Origin: Fusobacterium necrophorum subsp. necrophorum
GTDB lineage: Bacteria; Fusobacteriota; Fusobacteriia; Fusobacteriales; Fusobacteriaceae
Direction of reading: 5' to 3'
NCBI RefSeq assembly: GCF_004006635.1
Contig: NZ_CP034842.1
Coordinates: forward strand, 62,001-126,000
Length of the DNA stretch: 64,000 bases
Under the pieces are notes generated by a model. The model was not told the DNA's origin, did not search any database, and saw nothing but the letters and a program-made list of their open reading frames with translations. Each line of letters opens with the position of its first letter. Position 1 is the first letter of the stretch. Below, piece after piece: positions 15,600 to 25,208 of this stretch. The translations under genes were made by a program, and so were the position numbers.

Positions 15600-17361
15600 T
15601 TACAATTTCCTCTATTCTTCTCAAAAGTTTTGCCCCAGATAAACCATACTCTTCTAATAATTCCTTTCTTTGCCCATGACCTATAACAAAAGAATGCAAA
15701 GAAATACTCTCTATTTTTCTTTGAATCCCCATACTATCTAATTCATTTAATAAATATTGAAAAAAAGATGCTTCCTTATAGTTTTCCTCACATACGATAA
15801 TGTTTTTATATTGAGAAAAATAGTTTTTAATATACTCTTTATCCAAAGGACGCAAACTAGCTGCAGCTACGATAGTTCCCGATAACTTCAAATCCAATAT
15901 TTCTTTTAGCATGGAACCCACTGCAATGAATAAAGTATTTTTTCCCGATTGTATCTCCTGCCATTTTCCGAATTCCCATTTTTTAGTGTCCGGATAAGAA
16001 TATGCCCTATCTCTTGGAATGCGAATGGCCAGAGGTCCCTCTTGATATTCTAAAGAGAAATCCAAAATTTGTTCTAATTCTTCCTTTGTCGTAGGATTTA
16101 GTACCATGATGTTTGGAATACTCAACAAAAAAGATAAATCATGCAATCCATGATGTGTCTTTCCATCTTCTCCCACAATTCCTGCCCTATCAATGATGAA
16201 ACGAACTGGTAAATTTTGAATGGAAACATCATGAACAATTTGACTGAAACTTCGTTGTAAAAAGGTAGAATAAATACAAAGATACGGTTTTTTTCCAGAA
16301 ATAGCAAGCCCGGCAGCCATCGTTGCGGCAAAACCCTCTGCAATGCCTGTATCCAAAACTCTTTCCGGATATAGATCCGCCATTTTTTTCAAGCCAGTTC
16401 CACTTAACATTCCTGCAGTAATGGCAAATACCCTTTCATCCCGTCCAGAAAGCTCTTTTATTTTGTTTCCAAAAATGCTGGAATAGCTTTCAGAAGAATT
16501 CACTACAGAGCCTGTTGATAAGTCAAAAGGAGCTATCCCATGAAATTTCTCCGTATTTTTTTCAGCAAATTTATATCCTTTTCCTTTGACTGTTTTCACA
16601 TGTAAAAACAAAGGTCCCTTTCTCTTTTTTGCCTTAGATAAGGTATCTACCAATTCCTTGATATTATGCCCGTCAATCGTTCCTAAAAAAATATATCCAA
16701 AATTTTCCGCCACACTACTTGGAAACAAAAAATTTTTAACTGAAATTTCCATTCTTTCTAGAGTATCTTTGATTGCCCTTGCTTGAATTTTATCAACAAA
16801 AGCTCGAATTTCATTTCGTAAAGACAAATAATGAGAACTTAGCATAACTTTTCTCAAAAATTTGGACAAAGAACCTACATTTCGCCCAATCGACATTCCA
16901 TTATCATTTAAAATCACAAGAATATTTTCAATTTTTTCTCCGCCAATATAATTTAAAGCTTCCATGGAATGTCCATTTGCAATCGAAGCATCCCCCACGA
17001 TAACCACAATTTGCTTTTCCGGATAGGCCTTTGCTATTCCCACTGCAGCTGCCAAGGCAGTTCCTGCATGTCCTGAAATAAAATGATCCCAGGAACTTTC
17101 AGAGGGATCCGAAAAGGGCCCAACTCCTCCTCTTGTTCTCAAAGTGGAAAATTCCTGCTCTCGATCCGTTACTAATTTATGAACATAAGACTGATGCCCC
17201 ACATCAAATAATATCTTATCCTGTGAGAAATCAAAAACATGATGCAATGCTAAGGTTAATTCCACAACTCCCAGATTAGAAGCTAGATGCCCTCCAGTTT
17301 GACTGACTGTCTGAATCAGTGTTTTTCTTATTTCAACTGCTCTTTTTTCTAAGTCTAACAC
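15583..17361 (-). CDS. dxs: 1-deoxy-D-xylulose-5-phosphate synthase
   Basis: 592 aa, thiamin-diphosphate enzyme of the MEP isoprenoid pathway condensing pyruvate and glyceraldehyde-3-phosphate. Visible: TVSQTGGHLASNLGVVELT, GHQSYVHKL, SGHAGTALAAAVG, TPP/Mg motif GDASIANGHSMEALN with NDNGMSIGRNVG, HGIAPFD, and the transketolase-type DTGIAEGFAATMAAGLA and DRAGIVGEDGKTHHG. The N-terminus is about 20-30 residues shorter than in E. coli, beginning just before the first core helix, and the canonical GDGA reads GDAS here. It pairs functionally with ispF at 34584, the other MEP gene in the window. Confidence 0.95.
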   Translation of the reverse strand: MLDLEKRAVEIRKTLIQTVSQTGGHLASNLGVVELTLALHHVFDFSQDKILFDVGHQSYVHKLVTDREQEFSTLRTRGGVGPFSDPSESSWDHFISGHAGTALAAAVGIAKAYPEKQIVVIVGDASIANGHSMEALNYIGGEKIENILVILNDNGMSIGRNVGSLSKFLRKVMLSSHYLSLRNEIRAFVDKIQARAIKDTLERMEISVKNFLFPSSVAENFGYIFLGTIDGHNIKELVDTLSKAKKRKGPLFLHVKTVKGKGYKFAEKNTEKFHGIAPFDLSTGSVVNSSESYSSIFGNKIKELSGRDERVFAITAGMLSGTGLKKMADLYPERVLDTGIAEGFAATMAAGLAISGKKPYLCIYSTFLQRSFSQIVHDVSIQNLPVRFIIDRAGIVGEDGKTHHGLHDLSFLLSIPNIMVLNPTTKEELEQILDFSLEYQEGPLAIRIPRDRAYSYPDTKKWEFGKWQEIQSGKNTLFIAVGSMLKEILDLKLSGTIVAAASLRPLDKEYIKNYFSQYKNIIVCEENYKEASFFQYLLNELDSMGIQRKIESISLHSFVIGHGQRKELLEEYGLSGAKLLRRIEEIVNGGKE

Positions 17362-17384
17362 CTTTGCCCCCTATATCCTTTCTC

Positions 17385-17690
17385 TTATAAAGCTTTTAAT
17401 TCTAAAGAAATTGCAGGTTTTTCTTTATTTTCTTTAAATATAATAATGGTTCTACCAATCATATCTACGATATGAAACCTTGTTTCTTGCAATAACTGCT
17501 CATAAATTTCTTCTTTTTTCGTTTCACAATTTTGTAAAATTTTTACTTTTATCAATTCTCTGGAATCAATAGCGGACAAGATACTGTCAATCACAGTTTC
17601 CTGTAGCCCATCTTTTCCGATTCTTACGATAGGCTTCAATTCGTGTGCTTTCTTTTTCAAAAATGCTCTTTGTTTACTTGTTAGTTTCAT
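17385..17690 (-). CDS. yhbY: YhbY-family (CRM domain) RNA-binding protein
   Basis: 101 aa, a single CRM domain: MKLTSKQRAFLKKKAHELKP at the start, the GKDGLQETVIDSI loop (GxxG-type) in the middle, then VKILQN. Members associate with pre-50S ribosomal particles. It lies 20 nt downstream of RNase J and 23 nt upstream of dxs, consistent with an RNA-metabolism operon. Confidence 0.92.
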   Translation of the reverse strand: MKLTSKQRAFLKKKAHELKPIVRIGKDGLQETVIDSILSAIDSRELIKVKILQNCETKKEEIYEQLLQETRFHIVDMIGRTIIIFKENKEKPAISLELKAL

Positions 17691-17710
17691 AATTCTCCTT
17701 ATCTTTTTCT

Positions 17711-19579
17711 TTATAGTTCTGTAATAATTGGTAAAATCATGGGATTTCGTTTGGTTTTATTATAGAAGAATTTTGCTGCACAATCTTTGACATTATTTTT
17801 TAACAATCCCCATTCTTTCGGAAGATATTTTTCGGAAAATGGTATCTTCTCTTCCAATAAGTCAGATGCCTCTTTCATCAATTCTTCCGCATCTTTCATA
17901 TAAACAAAACCTCTTGTCGCAATTTCTGGTCCTGCAATAATCTTTCCTGTTTTTCGTTCAATGGTATATGCCACGACAACAATACCATCTTGAGAAAGTT
18001 GTTGTCTGTCTTTAATTACGGCACTTCCAATATCGCCAATTCCCAATCCGTCAACCAAAGTCTCTCCGGCAGTAACTTTTCCATTAATTTTCACATAATT
18101 TTTTGTTACTTCCACTTTGTTTCCATTTTGAGTAATAAAAATATTATTCTTGGCAACTCCTGTTTCCATTGCTGTTTTCATATGAGCCTTTAACATTCTT
18201 AATTCTCCATGAACCGGCATAAAATGTTTTGGCTTAATTAAATTTAACATCAACTTTTGTTCTTCTTTGCTTCCATGTCCAGAAACATGAATCCCGGCAA
18301 TTTTTTTAAACACAACTTCAGCATCAAATCGTAATAAATTGTTGATGTTGCTGGAAGCTGCCTTTTCATTTCCGGGAATGGGAGTCGCCGAAATAATGAC
18401 TGTATCCCCCTCTTTAACTTTAATATGCTTGTGCATATTCTTAGCAATTCTGGAAAGTGCTGCCATAGGTTCTCCTTGTGTTCCGGTACATAGAATAACC
18501 ACTTTATTATCTTTTAATTTATCCACCTCCGCCAAAGAAACCAAAGCTCCCTCCGGAATATTCAAACAACCTACCGTCGGAGCAATCTCGAATACTTTCA
18601 CTAAACTTCTTCCATCAATCGCGATTTTTCTATGATTTCTCACTGCAATATCAATAATTTGTTGAATTCTATGAATATGAGAAGCAAAAACGGCAATGAT
18701 AATTCTTCCCTTTGCTCTCATAAATTCTTGTTTAAATGCTTCTCCAACACTTTTTTCTGACGGGGTAAATCCTTCGACTTCCGAATTTGTGGAATCGGAC
18801 AATAATAGATCCACTCCCTCATCTCCCAACTCTGCCAATCTTGCAAAATCAACTCCGTCTCCATCTACCGGTGTCAAATCAATCTTAAAATCTCCTGTAT
18901 GAAACACATGTCCTGCCGGAGACTTGATCGACACGGAATAAGAATCCGTAATGGAATGCGTTACCTTTACAAATTCCACGCTAAAATACTTTCCTACTTT
19001 TACCTTTGTTCTGCCAGTTACTACCTTCATTTTTGGTAATTTTTTGGAAAGTCCTACATTGTCAAATTTTGATTTCACAAAAGCCATTGTCAATTTTCCC
19101 CCATAAATTGGAATATCCTTTCCAATTTTCTCATATAAATAGGGTATGGCTCCAATATGATCCTCATGAGCATGAGTAATAAACACTCCCTTGATCTTTT
19201 CTTTATTATTTTCTAAAAAGGTAAAATCCGGAATGACTAAATCAACTCCCGGCAAACTTTCATCTGGAAAAATTGCCCCGACATCCACAACAATAATTTC
19301 ATCCTTGTATTGCAATACCGTCATATTTTTCCCGACTTCTTCCAATCCTCCTAAAGGAATAACAAACATTTTATCTTCCTTTTTGGAAGGAAGAGATTTA
19401 CTTCCTGCCTTCTTAGTTTCTTTTTTTTCTGCTTTTTTTTCATTTATTTTCATTTCTTTTTTCAAATTTACTTGTTTCTTCTTTTTCGGTGATTTTAACT
19501 CATCTATTTCATTTTTAATATTCTTTAATGTTTTTCTAATATTGTCAAATCCACCCTTTCCATCCTCTAATTTACTCAT
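17711..19579 (-). CDS. rnj: ribonuclease J
   Basis: 622 aa. Metallo-beta-lactamase/beta-CASP RNase: PLGGLEEVGKNMTVLQY, metal site THAHEDHIGAIPYL, HTGDFKID, SDSTNSEVEGFTPSE and the beta-CASP segment AVFASHIHRIQQI; C-terminal MPVHGELRMLKAH. It has 5'-3' exo- and endonuclease activity in mRNA decay. Compared with ~555-aa homologues it carries a roughly 68-residue lysine/glutamate-rich N-terminal extension before MFVIPLGG. The second residue of the metal motif is A rather than the common G. The start overlaps the PBP2 stop by 8 nt. Confidence 0.94.
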   Translation of the reverse strand: MSKLEDGKGGFDNIRKTLKNIKNEIDELKSPKKKKQVNLKKEMKINEKKAEKKETKKAGSKSLPSKKEDKMFVIPLGGLEEVGKNMTVLQYKDEIIVVDVGAIFPDESLPGVDLVIPDFTFLENNKEKIKGVFITHAHEDHIGAIPYLYEKIGKDIPIYGGKLTMAFVKSKFDNVGLSKKLPKMKVVTGRTKVKVGKYFSVEFVKVTHSITDSYSVSIKSPAGHVFHTGDFKIDLTPVDGDGVDFARLAELGDEGVDLLLSDSTNSEVEGFTPSEKSVGEAFKQEFMRAKGRIIIAVFASHIHRIQQIIDIAVRNHRKIAIDGRSLVKVFEIAPTVGCLNIPEGALVSLAEVDKLKDNKVVILCTGTQGEPMAALSRIAKNMHKHIKVKEGDTVIISATPIPGNEKAASSNINNLLRFDAEVVFKKIAGIHVSGHGSKEEQKLMLNLIKPKHFMPVHGELRMLKAHMKTAMETGVAKNNIFITQNGNKVEVTKNYVKINGKVTAGETLVDGLGIGDIGSAVIKDRQQLSQDGIVVVAYTIERKTGKIIAGPEIATRGFVYMKDAEELMKEASDLLEEKIPFSEKYLPKEWGLLKNNVKDCAAKFFYNKTKRNPMILPIITEL

Positions 19580-21401
19580 TTATTGTTTCCTCCGTTTTTT
19601 CTATCTTTGGTGGGGGATTTTTCATTTCATCATATTTATCCATAAATTTTTTCGTCATTCCTCCTGCGACAGCTCCTCCCCCTCCTGCTGCTGTCAATAA
19701 AGCTGTAAATACAATTTCCGGATTGTTTGCCGGAAAATATCCCGCTACCCAAGCGTGAGTCGTTTTCGACTGTGAATTTTGAGCCGATCCACTCTTGGCA
19801 GCTACTAAATATTTAGGATTTCTTAAAACTCTTGTAGTCCCGTTGTCCTGTGAAACTGTTGCAATCAGTGCCTCATTGATGATATCATAATATTCTTTGG
19901 GAACCCCTTTCACTTCCATTCTTTTCCCTACTACCTTTTCTCGTTTTTTCGTTTTTACATCTTCCAAATACTTTACCAAGTGCGGAGAATAGGCATAGCC
20001 TTTATTTGCAATAATAGAATAAGCTTTCGCAATTTGAAGTGGAGTTACTAAATCATAGCCCTGCCCAATGGACATCAGGATAGTATCTCCTTTAACCCAA
20101 GAAGCTTTTATTTTTTTCTTTTTCCAATCCGGTGTAGGAATGGCTCCTACTCTTTCTCCGGGAATATCAATTCCTGTAGGGCTTCCCAATCCAAATCTCT
20201 TTGCCATATCGGCAATCGGCTTGTAGCCAACTTGATCTGCCAAACGATAATAATAAGGATTGGCAGATTCGACTAAGGATTTTTTCATATCGACCAATCC
20301 ATGTCCTCCACGTTTCCAGGCTCGCCACTTCCATTTTCCAATTTGATAATATCCTGTAGCATCCAAATATTTTTGTTTGGGATCAATCCCACTCTCCAAA
20401 AATGCCAATGCGGAAATAACTTTGAATACAGAACCGGGTGGATATTCCCCTGCAACCGCTTTATTTCCTAAAGGTCTTCTCTTATCATTCATAATTTCAT
20501 TCCAAACCGCCTGGCTGATTTGAGAACTGAACATATTCAGAGAAAAAGTGGGGTAACTTACCAAAGTGATAATTTCTCCTGTTTTTGCATCTAAAGCAAT
20601 AAAAGCTCCCGCTCTTCCTTCCTCTCGATATTGTTCTTCCATATATTGTTGTAATTCCATATTTAAAGATAGATGAAGATTTTTTCCGGGAACAGGATCT
20701 CTTCTGTCCATTTTTCTCTGAATTTTATTAAAAGCATTGACTTCAATGTACTCATAGCCGTCTTCTCCTTTTAACGCTCTATCATACTGCTTTTCCAGAC
20801 CTTCTTTCCCTACGACATCTCTCGGAGTATAGCCTTCTTCTTTTAGTGCTTCATACTCCTTTTTGGAAATCTTTTTAACATAACCGATGCTATGAGCCGC
20901 CACAGAATCATATAAATATTTTCTCTTAGAATATGCCTGTACTTCTAAATACGGATAGTCCACAATTTTTTCCATCAATTTATAGGCTTTCTCCTCTTCC
21001 AAATCCTCAATCAAAACATTTTCACGCGTATAGGGAAAAATTTCTCCATATTTAATTCTTTTTAAAATATATTCCTTATCATAGCCTGTCAATTCTGCAA
21101 TAGCATCTACATACTCATCCTCATGATTTCTTTCTCGTAAATAGACAAGATGATAGCCCACTCCGTTCGTGACAATCAACTTCCCGGTACTGTCAAAAAT
21201 TTGGCCTCTCGGAGAGGGAATTTTTTTTAATTTAAATTGATTTTTTTCCGATAAATATCGAAATTCTTTGCCTTGTAATACCTGTAAATAGAACATTCTC
21301 ATCAAAAGGACTGAGAAAAAAATAATAATCACTCCTAAATAGATTTTTCCACGACTATTATCTTCCATACCCAAGAAAAATTCGTTTTTTTTTCTTCTCA
21401 T
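19572..21401 (-). CDS. mrdA: penicillin-binding protein 2 (elongation transpeptidase)
   Basis: 609 aa. Short cytosolic N-terminus, one membrane anchor (about 20-40), PBP dimerisation domain with the IPSPRGQIFDSTG segment, and a transpeptidase domain with active-site SxxK in PPGSVFKVISAL, SxN in LVESANPYYYR and KSG in AAKSGSAQ (E. coli PBP2 also has KSG). It cross-links peptidoglycan for rod elongation. The gene directly before it (21411) has the size and position of mreD, so the pair resembles the mre-mrd arrangement, although mreB, mreC and rodA are not in the window. Confidence 0.93.
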   Translation of the reverse strand: MRRKKNEFFLGMEDNSRGKIYLGVIIIFFSVLLMRMFYLQVLQGKEFRYLSEKNQFKLKKIPSPRGQIFDSTGKLIVTNGVGYHLVYLRERNHEDEYVDAIAELTGYDKEYILKRIKYGEIFPYTRENVLIEDLEEEKAYKLMEKIVDYPYLEVQAYSKRKYLYDSVAAHSIGYVKKISKKEYEALKEEGYTPRDVVGKEGLEKQYDRALKGEDGYEYIEVNAFNKIQRKMDRRDPVPGKNLHLSLNMELQQYMEEQYREEGRAGAFIALDAKTGEIITLVSYPTFSLNMFSSQISQAVWNEIMNDKRRPLGNKAVAGEYPPGSVFKVISALAFLESGIDPKQKYLDATGYYQIGKWKWRAWKRGGHGLVDMKKSLVESANPYYYRLADQVGYKPIADMAKRFGLGSPTGIDIPGERVGAIPTPDWKKKKIKASWVKGDTILMSIGQGYDLVTPLQIAKAYSIIANKGYAYSPHLVKYLEDVKTKKREKVVGKRMEVKGVPKEYYDIINEALIATVSQDNGTTRVLRNPKYLVAAKSGSAQNSQSKTTHAWVAGYFPANNPEIVFTALLTAAGGGGAVAGGMTKKFMDKYDEMKNPPPKIEKTEETINE

Positions 21402-21410
21402 TTTTAATCC

Positions 21411-21809
21411 CTAGTAACATTTCTTCAAATAATAATAATTTAAAACCAAAAAACATACTCCATGTATCACAAAATAAAATAAATTCCAATGATAATTTTG
21501 CAAAATGCTATAAAATATCAATTCAATCATACTTAGATAAAATACAGTCCCTTGATTATATTCCATATTTCGAAACAACAAATAGAAAATAAGTCCATAG
21601 CATAAAAAATATAAGAAAAAAGAAAAATAACTATTCCCCTGCAAGGACACGAAAATTACCGTAATCAAAAGCGGAAGAATTGAGCCTCCTCTTTGTTTTA
21701 ATAAAACATAAGAAAAGAAAGGAATCGAAACAAAAAATACTTTTTCTCCTGAAAAGAAAAAACTGTTTTCCAAAAAAATTCCTACAAAAGATGCTAGGTA
21801 AATCCACAT
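21411..21809 (-). CDS. MreD-like integral membrane protein
   Basis: 132 aa, almost entirely hydrophobic with four or five membrane segments separated by short loops. No diagnostic motif is visible; the MreD suggestion rests on size, topology and position 9 nt before the PBP2 gene, as in many elongasome operons. Confidence in the gene is high, in the name moderate. Confidence 0.6.
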   Translation of the reverse strand: MWIYLASFVGIFLENSFFFSGEKVFFVSIPFFSYVLLKQRGGSILPLLITVIFVSLQGNSYFSFFLYFLCYGLIFYLLFRNMEYNQGTVFYLSMIELIFYSILQNYHWNLFYFVIHGVCFLVLNYYYLKKCY

Positions 21810-21826
21810 TCTAGTATAACCTCTCT

Positions 21827-22789
21827 TTATGGCAAATGAATTTCAATCTTATTGGATAAAGAATCTTTTTCTACCATGTCTTGAATTTCTAAAATTTTTG
21901 CTATTTTATAAGCAATAAAATAGTCCTCTTTTTGATATTCAATAAAAGATTTTTCATTTCCTGTTTTTGTGCTCGTCTTAACCCCCTTATATCCCGCCTT
22001 TTTCAAATCGGATGCAGCCTTTTTTATATTTTCCTCCGTTCCTTCAATGGAAATGGAAAAAGGAAGGTTATTTTCTTTTCCTAAAACAATGACTACATTC
22101 GCTAAAGTTGGAACTACCGGCTTCGCTTGAATTTTAAAATATTTTTCCGGCAAAGTCATGACAATATCCCTTGCCTTATCTACAGAAATATCATTTAAAA
22201 TAATGTAACTTTCTTCTTGATTTTTCTCATAGTTTGCTGCATTGTATTTCATAGATAGATTTTGTGTCAATAGCTCTCCGGTTTTTCGAGCATATCCCCC
22301 TTTACCATTTGCATTCAATACGTCAACAATAATATTTTGATTCAATACATCTGCAGTGTTTGCTTCTCGATATAATTCATCAAACATACTGTAAATACTG
22401 GATGCCAAAGCATAACGAGCTTCATCAATTGTAGTTTCCGGCAATTTCTTCGCATTTTTTACCTTGTACTCAATTTCTCCATATTTTACAACTGCATACT
22501 TTTCAATTTTTTCAGGAAGAATATCATTTACTTTTCTGAGTACTTCCTCATATTCCTTTTTCTTTACCAAATCTCCAAAAGTGAGTTCTTTGTTGACATG
22601 AATTTCAAAAGGAATATCTACCGCCAATTTATCTTCGTAAACTGCAACTAAATTTTTCTTTCCGATGAACAACATTCTGTCTTGATCCGATAAACTGATT
22701 TGATTTCCTCGAAAATTAAAATACAACAATATTACTAACACTGCAATGAGAACTAGAATGATTCCATTATAGACTTTTCGCATATTCAT
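21827..22789 (-). CDS. membrane-anchored protein with LytR C-terminal-type domains
   Basis: 320 aa (or 318 from the second ATG). One N-terminal membrane anchor (about 8-26), then an extracytoplasmic region. Residues about 150-200 read IIVDVLNANGKGGYARKTGELLTQNL, typical of the LytR_C domain (VxVLNGTGxxGlA), and a second weaker similar unit follows. Position between mtaB and envelope genes suggests an envelope role. The start lies inside the end of mtaB (about 20 nt overlap) with no clear SD, so translation is probably coupled. Specific function not known. Confidence 0.7.
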   Translation of the reverse strand: MNMRKVYNGIILVLIAVLVILLYFNFRGNQISLSDQDRMLFIGKKNLVAVYEDKLAVDIPFEIHVNKELTFGDLVKKKEYEEVLRKVNDILPEKIEKYAVVKYGEIEYKVKNAKKLPETTIDEARYALASSIYSMFDELYREANTADVLNQNIIVDVLNANGKGGYARKTGELLTQNLSMKYNAANYEKNQEESYIILNDISVDKARDIVMTLPEKYFKIQAKPVVPTLANVVIVLGKENNLPFSISIEGTEENIKKAASDLKKAGYKGVKTSTKTGNEKSFIEYQKEDYFIAYKIAKILEIQDMVEKDSLSNKIEIHLP

Positions 22790-24077
22790 AAGCTACCAAA
22801 ACTCCTTTCTCCACTTGCTCTACTTTTACTTGTACCATTGAGTTTATCGAAAGATTTTTTCCTCTTATCTTCACTCTGAGATAATTCGGGCTATATCCCC
22901 ACCAATATCCATCTTTTTCTTCCTCAATCAACACTTCCAATCTTTTTCCAAGATAGTATTTTCTTCTATCTTCTTCTATCTTTTTTTGTAAATTTTCTAA
23001 GATACCGACTCTTTCTCTCTTCACTCCAGTCTGAATTTTATGCTCCATTCTGGAAGCAATTGTCCCCTCTCGATCAGAATATGGAAAAATATGAAGATGA
23101 GAAAATCCTATTTTCTCTAAACTGTCATAGGTATTTTGAAACATTTCTTCTGTTTCTCCTGGAAAACCTACAATTACATCCGCCGTGTACTCCATCATAG
23201 GCACTTTTTTTCTCAAAGAAAATAAAGCCTTTAAGATGACATCTTTCCCATAGTTTCTTCTCATATTTCTCAACACCGTGTCATCGCAGGATTGTAAAGA
23301 AATATGTAAATGAGGCATCATTTTAGGGTGATCAAATAAAGTCATAAAGGATTCCGTAATTCGATCTGGATACACAGAACCGATTCGAACTCTCTGTAAC
23401 AAATCTTTCTTTAAAATGTTTCTTACCAAGTCTTCAAAATTGATTTCCTCCTTCAAATCTTTTCCATAATCCCCCAAGTTAATTCCAATTAAAATAATTT
23501 CTCGAAAACCCTCCACTAATAATTTATCAATTTCTTCCAACACTTTCTCCGGTCTTCTGGAACGACTTCTGCCCCTGGCAAAAGGAATTTTACAATAGGA
23601 ACAAAACTCATTACATCCATCCTGTATTTTCACATAGGCTCTGGTCATTTCTCGGAAAGTGGCAAATTCATACTCCTGATATTCTTTTTCTTGGAAAATA
23701 CTCTCTTCACGCTCTCCTCTTTCCTGGTTGTGAATTTCTTCCACAAAGTTTGCTACTGCATTTTTATCTTTATTTCCAATCACAAAGTCGATTTCTTCCA
23801 TTTCCAGCAAATCTTTTCGATTGGTTTCCGCATAACAACCTGTTACAATCACTTTTCCCAAGGGATTTTGCTTTTTTGCTCTTCTCAGCATATTTCTGGT
23901 TTTTCGATCGGCAATACTCGTAACCGTACAAGAATTCACAATATAAACATCTGCTGTTGTTTCAAATCCCACTTCTTCATAGCCCTTTTGTAACAACTGA
24001 TTCTTGATACTTTCACTTTCATACTGATTTACCTTGCAACCCAAAGTGTAGAAAGCGACTCTTTTATTCAAATTCAT
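22767..24077 (-). CDS. mtaB: tRNA t6A37 methylthiotransferase MtaB
   Basis: 436 aa radical-SAM methylthiotransferase. UPF0004 domain at the N-terminus (FYTLGCKVNQYES, VNSCTVT, VTGCYAE, three cysteines for the auxiliary cluster), radical SAM CxxxCxxC in QDGCNEFCSYCKIPFARG, and C-terminal TRAM domain. The TLGCKVNQ start distinguishes MtaB from MiaB and RimO. It converts t6A to ms2t6A at position 37 of ANN-decoding tRNAs. It overlaps rsmE by 14 nt. Confidence 0.95.
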   Translation of the reverse strand: MNLNKRVAFYTLGCKVNQYESESIKNQLLQKGYEEVGFETTADVYIVNSCTVTSIADRKTRNMLRRAKKQNPLGKVIVTGCYAETNRKDLLEMEEIDFVIGNKDKNAVANFVEEIHNQERGEREESIFQEKEYQEYEFATFREMTRAYVKIQDGCNEFCSYCKIPFARGRSRSRRPEKVLEEIDKLLVEGFREIILIGINLGDYGKDLKEEINFEDLVRNILKKDLLQRVRIGSVYPDRITESFMTLFDHPKMMPHLHISLQSCDDTVLRNMRRNYGKDVILKALFSLRKKVPMMEYTADVIVGFPGETEEMFQNTYDSLEKIGFSHLHIFPYSDREGTIASRMEHKIQTGVKRERVGILENLQKKIEEDRRKYYLGKRLEVLIEEEKDGYWWGYSPNYLRVKIRGKNLSINSMVQVKVEQVEKGVLVAYEYAKSL

Positions 24078-24777
24078 GAACCAAAACTCCTCCCACTACA
24101 ATTGCTGCTGTTTCTGCTCGTAAAATTCGCTTTCCTAGACTAACCACTTTTGCTCCTTTGGAAGCCAGATGCTCAATTTCCTCTTTTTCAAAACCACCTT
24201 CCGGTCCTATAATATATAGGATTTTTTTCGTTGCTCCTAGTAGTCCGTTTTTTAAAACATGCTTCAAGCTATGCTCCTCTTCACATTCATAAGGCAATAA
24301 AATTAAATCATAGTTTTCCAAAGGAAGTTGTTTTAAATCTATAATCTCTTGAATCTGTGTCGGTTTTACCCCCTGACACTGTTTCATTGTTTCTTTCACA
24401 ATTGTATTCCATTTTTCTTTTTTTTCTTTCAATTTTACCACACATCTTTTTGCTATGGTAGGCAAAATACTGTGTATTCCCAACTCTGTTAATTTTTGAA
24501 TACAAAAATCCATCTTGTCATTTTTAATCAGACAGATGGCTGCATCAATCTCTACAGATAGAGAAAAAGCATCTTCTTTTTTTTCCAGAATTTGAAGATG
24601 CACTTTATTCTCTATGATTTTTTGTATTTCACAAATATATTCATAATCGCCATCTACTGCTCGAACTTTATCTCCAACTTCCAAACGAAATACATGGAGT
24701 AAATGGTGCAGGTCTTCTTTTTTTTCCAAAATAATCTCGTCTAAATATTCTTTCCTTTCTATTATAACACTAATCAA
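24064..24777 (-). CDS. rsmE: 16S rRNA (uracil-1498 N3)-methyltransferase RsmE
   Basis: 237 aa SPOUT-fold enzyme. N-terminal PUA-like domain, then the trefoil-knot motifs IGPEGGFEKEEIEHL and SLGKRILRAETAAIV, diagnostic for RsmE. It methylates U1498 near the decoding site. Start is TTG at 24777 preceded by AGGAG 7 nt upstream. Confidence 0.94.
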   Translation of the reverse strand: MISVIIERKEYLDEIILEKKEDLHHLLHVFRLEVGDKVRAVDGDYEYICEIQKIIENKVHLQILEKKEDAFSLSVEIDAAICLIKNDKMDFCIQKLTELGIHSILPTIAKRCVVKLKEKKEKWNTIVKETMKQCQGVKPTQIQEIIDLKQLPLENYDLILLPYECEEEHSLKHVLKNGLLGATKKILYIIGPEGGFEKEEIEHLASKGAKVVSLGKRILRAETAAIVVGGVLVHEFE

Positions 24778-24791
24778 AGCTTTCTCCTAAC

Positions 24792-25208
24792 TTATTTTAC
24801 ATTATTTATAAAATCTTCTAAAGTGGTATCTGATAAAATTTTCGTTAAGGCATGATCCAATTTACTCCAAATACAAGTAGAACCGCAAATCGTTTCCTTA
24901 CATTGTTGCCTATGTTCATCACTTTCGTTGCAATCAATTACTTTGACCTCATCATCTAAAATCATATATACCTTATGTAAAGTGATTTCTTTCGGGGACA
25001 TTGCTAAACGATAACCTCCACTCGGCCCTCTTTTTCCTTCAATAATTTTTTCATTTTTCAATTTGAACAAAATCTGCTCCAAGTATTGAATGGAAATATT
25101 TTGACTTTCAGCAATTTCTTTAATTCTCACTAATTTATTTTCTTCCGTATTCATGGCAATATACGCCAGTGCTTTGAATCCGTATCGTACTTTTGTGTTA
25201 ATCTTCAT
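24792..25208 (-). CDS. Rrf2-family transcriptional regulator
   Basis: 138 aa. Winged helix-turn-helix at 1-75 ([41 protein letters not shown]) and a C-terminal cysteine region with cysteines in [18 protein letters not shown] and CIWSKL. This resembles IscR/CymR-type Rrf2 proteins; the cysteine pattern suggests an iron-sulfur or redox sensor. No isc/suf genes adjoin; the gene is inside a housekeeping operon between ruvB (11-nt overlap) and rsmE, so its targets lie elsewhere. Confidence 0.88.
   Translation of the reverse strand: MKINTKVRYGFKALAYIAMNTEENKLVRIKEIAESQNISIQYLEQILFKLKNEKIIEGKRGPSGGYRLAMSPKEITLHKVYMILDDEVKVIDCNESDEHRQQCKETICGSTCIWSKLDHALTKILSDTTLEDFINNVK

Noticed and set aside
18339..18635. 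Antisense open frames within rnj, ctpA, panB and other genes
   Set aside because: They lie opposite strongly conserved genes, have no start signals and reflect codon bias of the sense strand.
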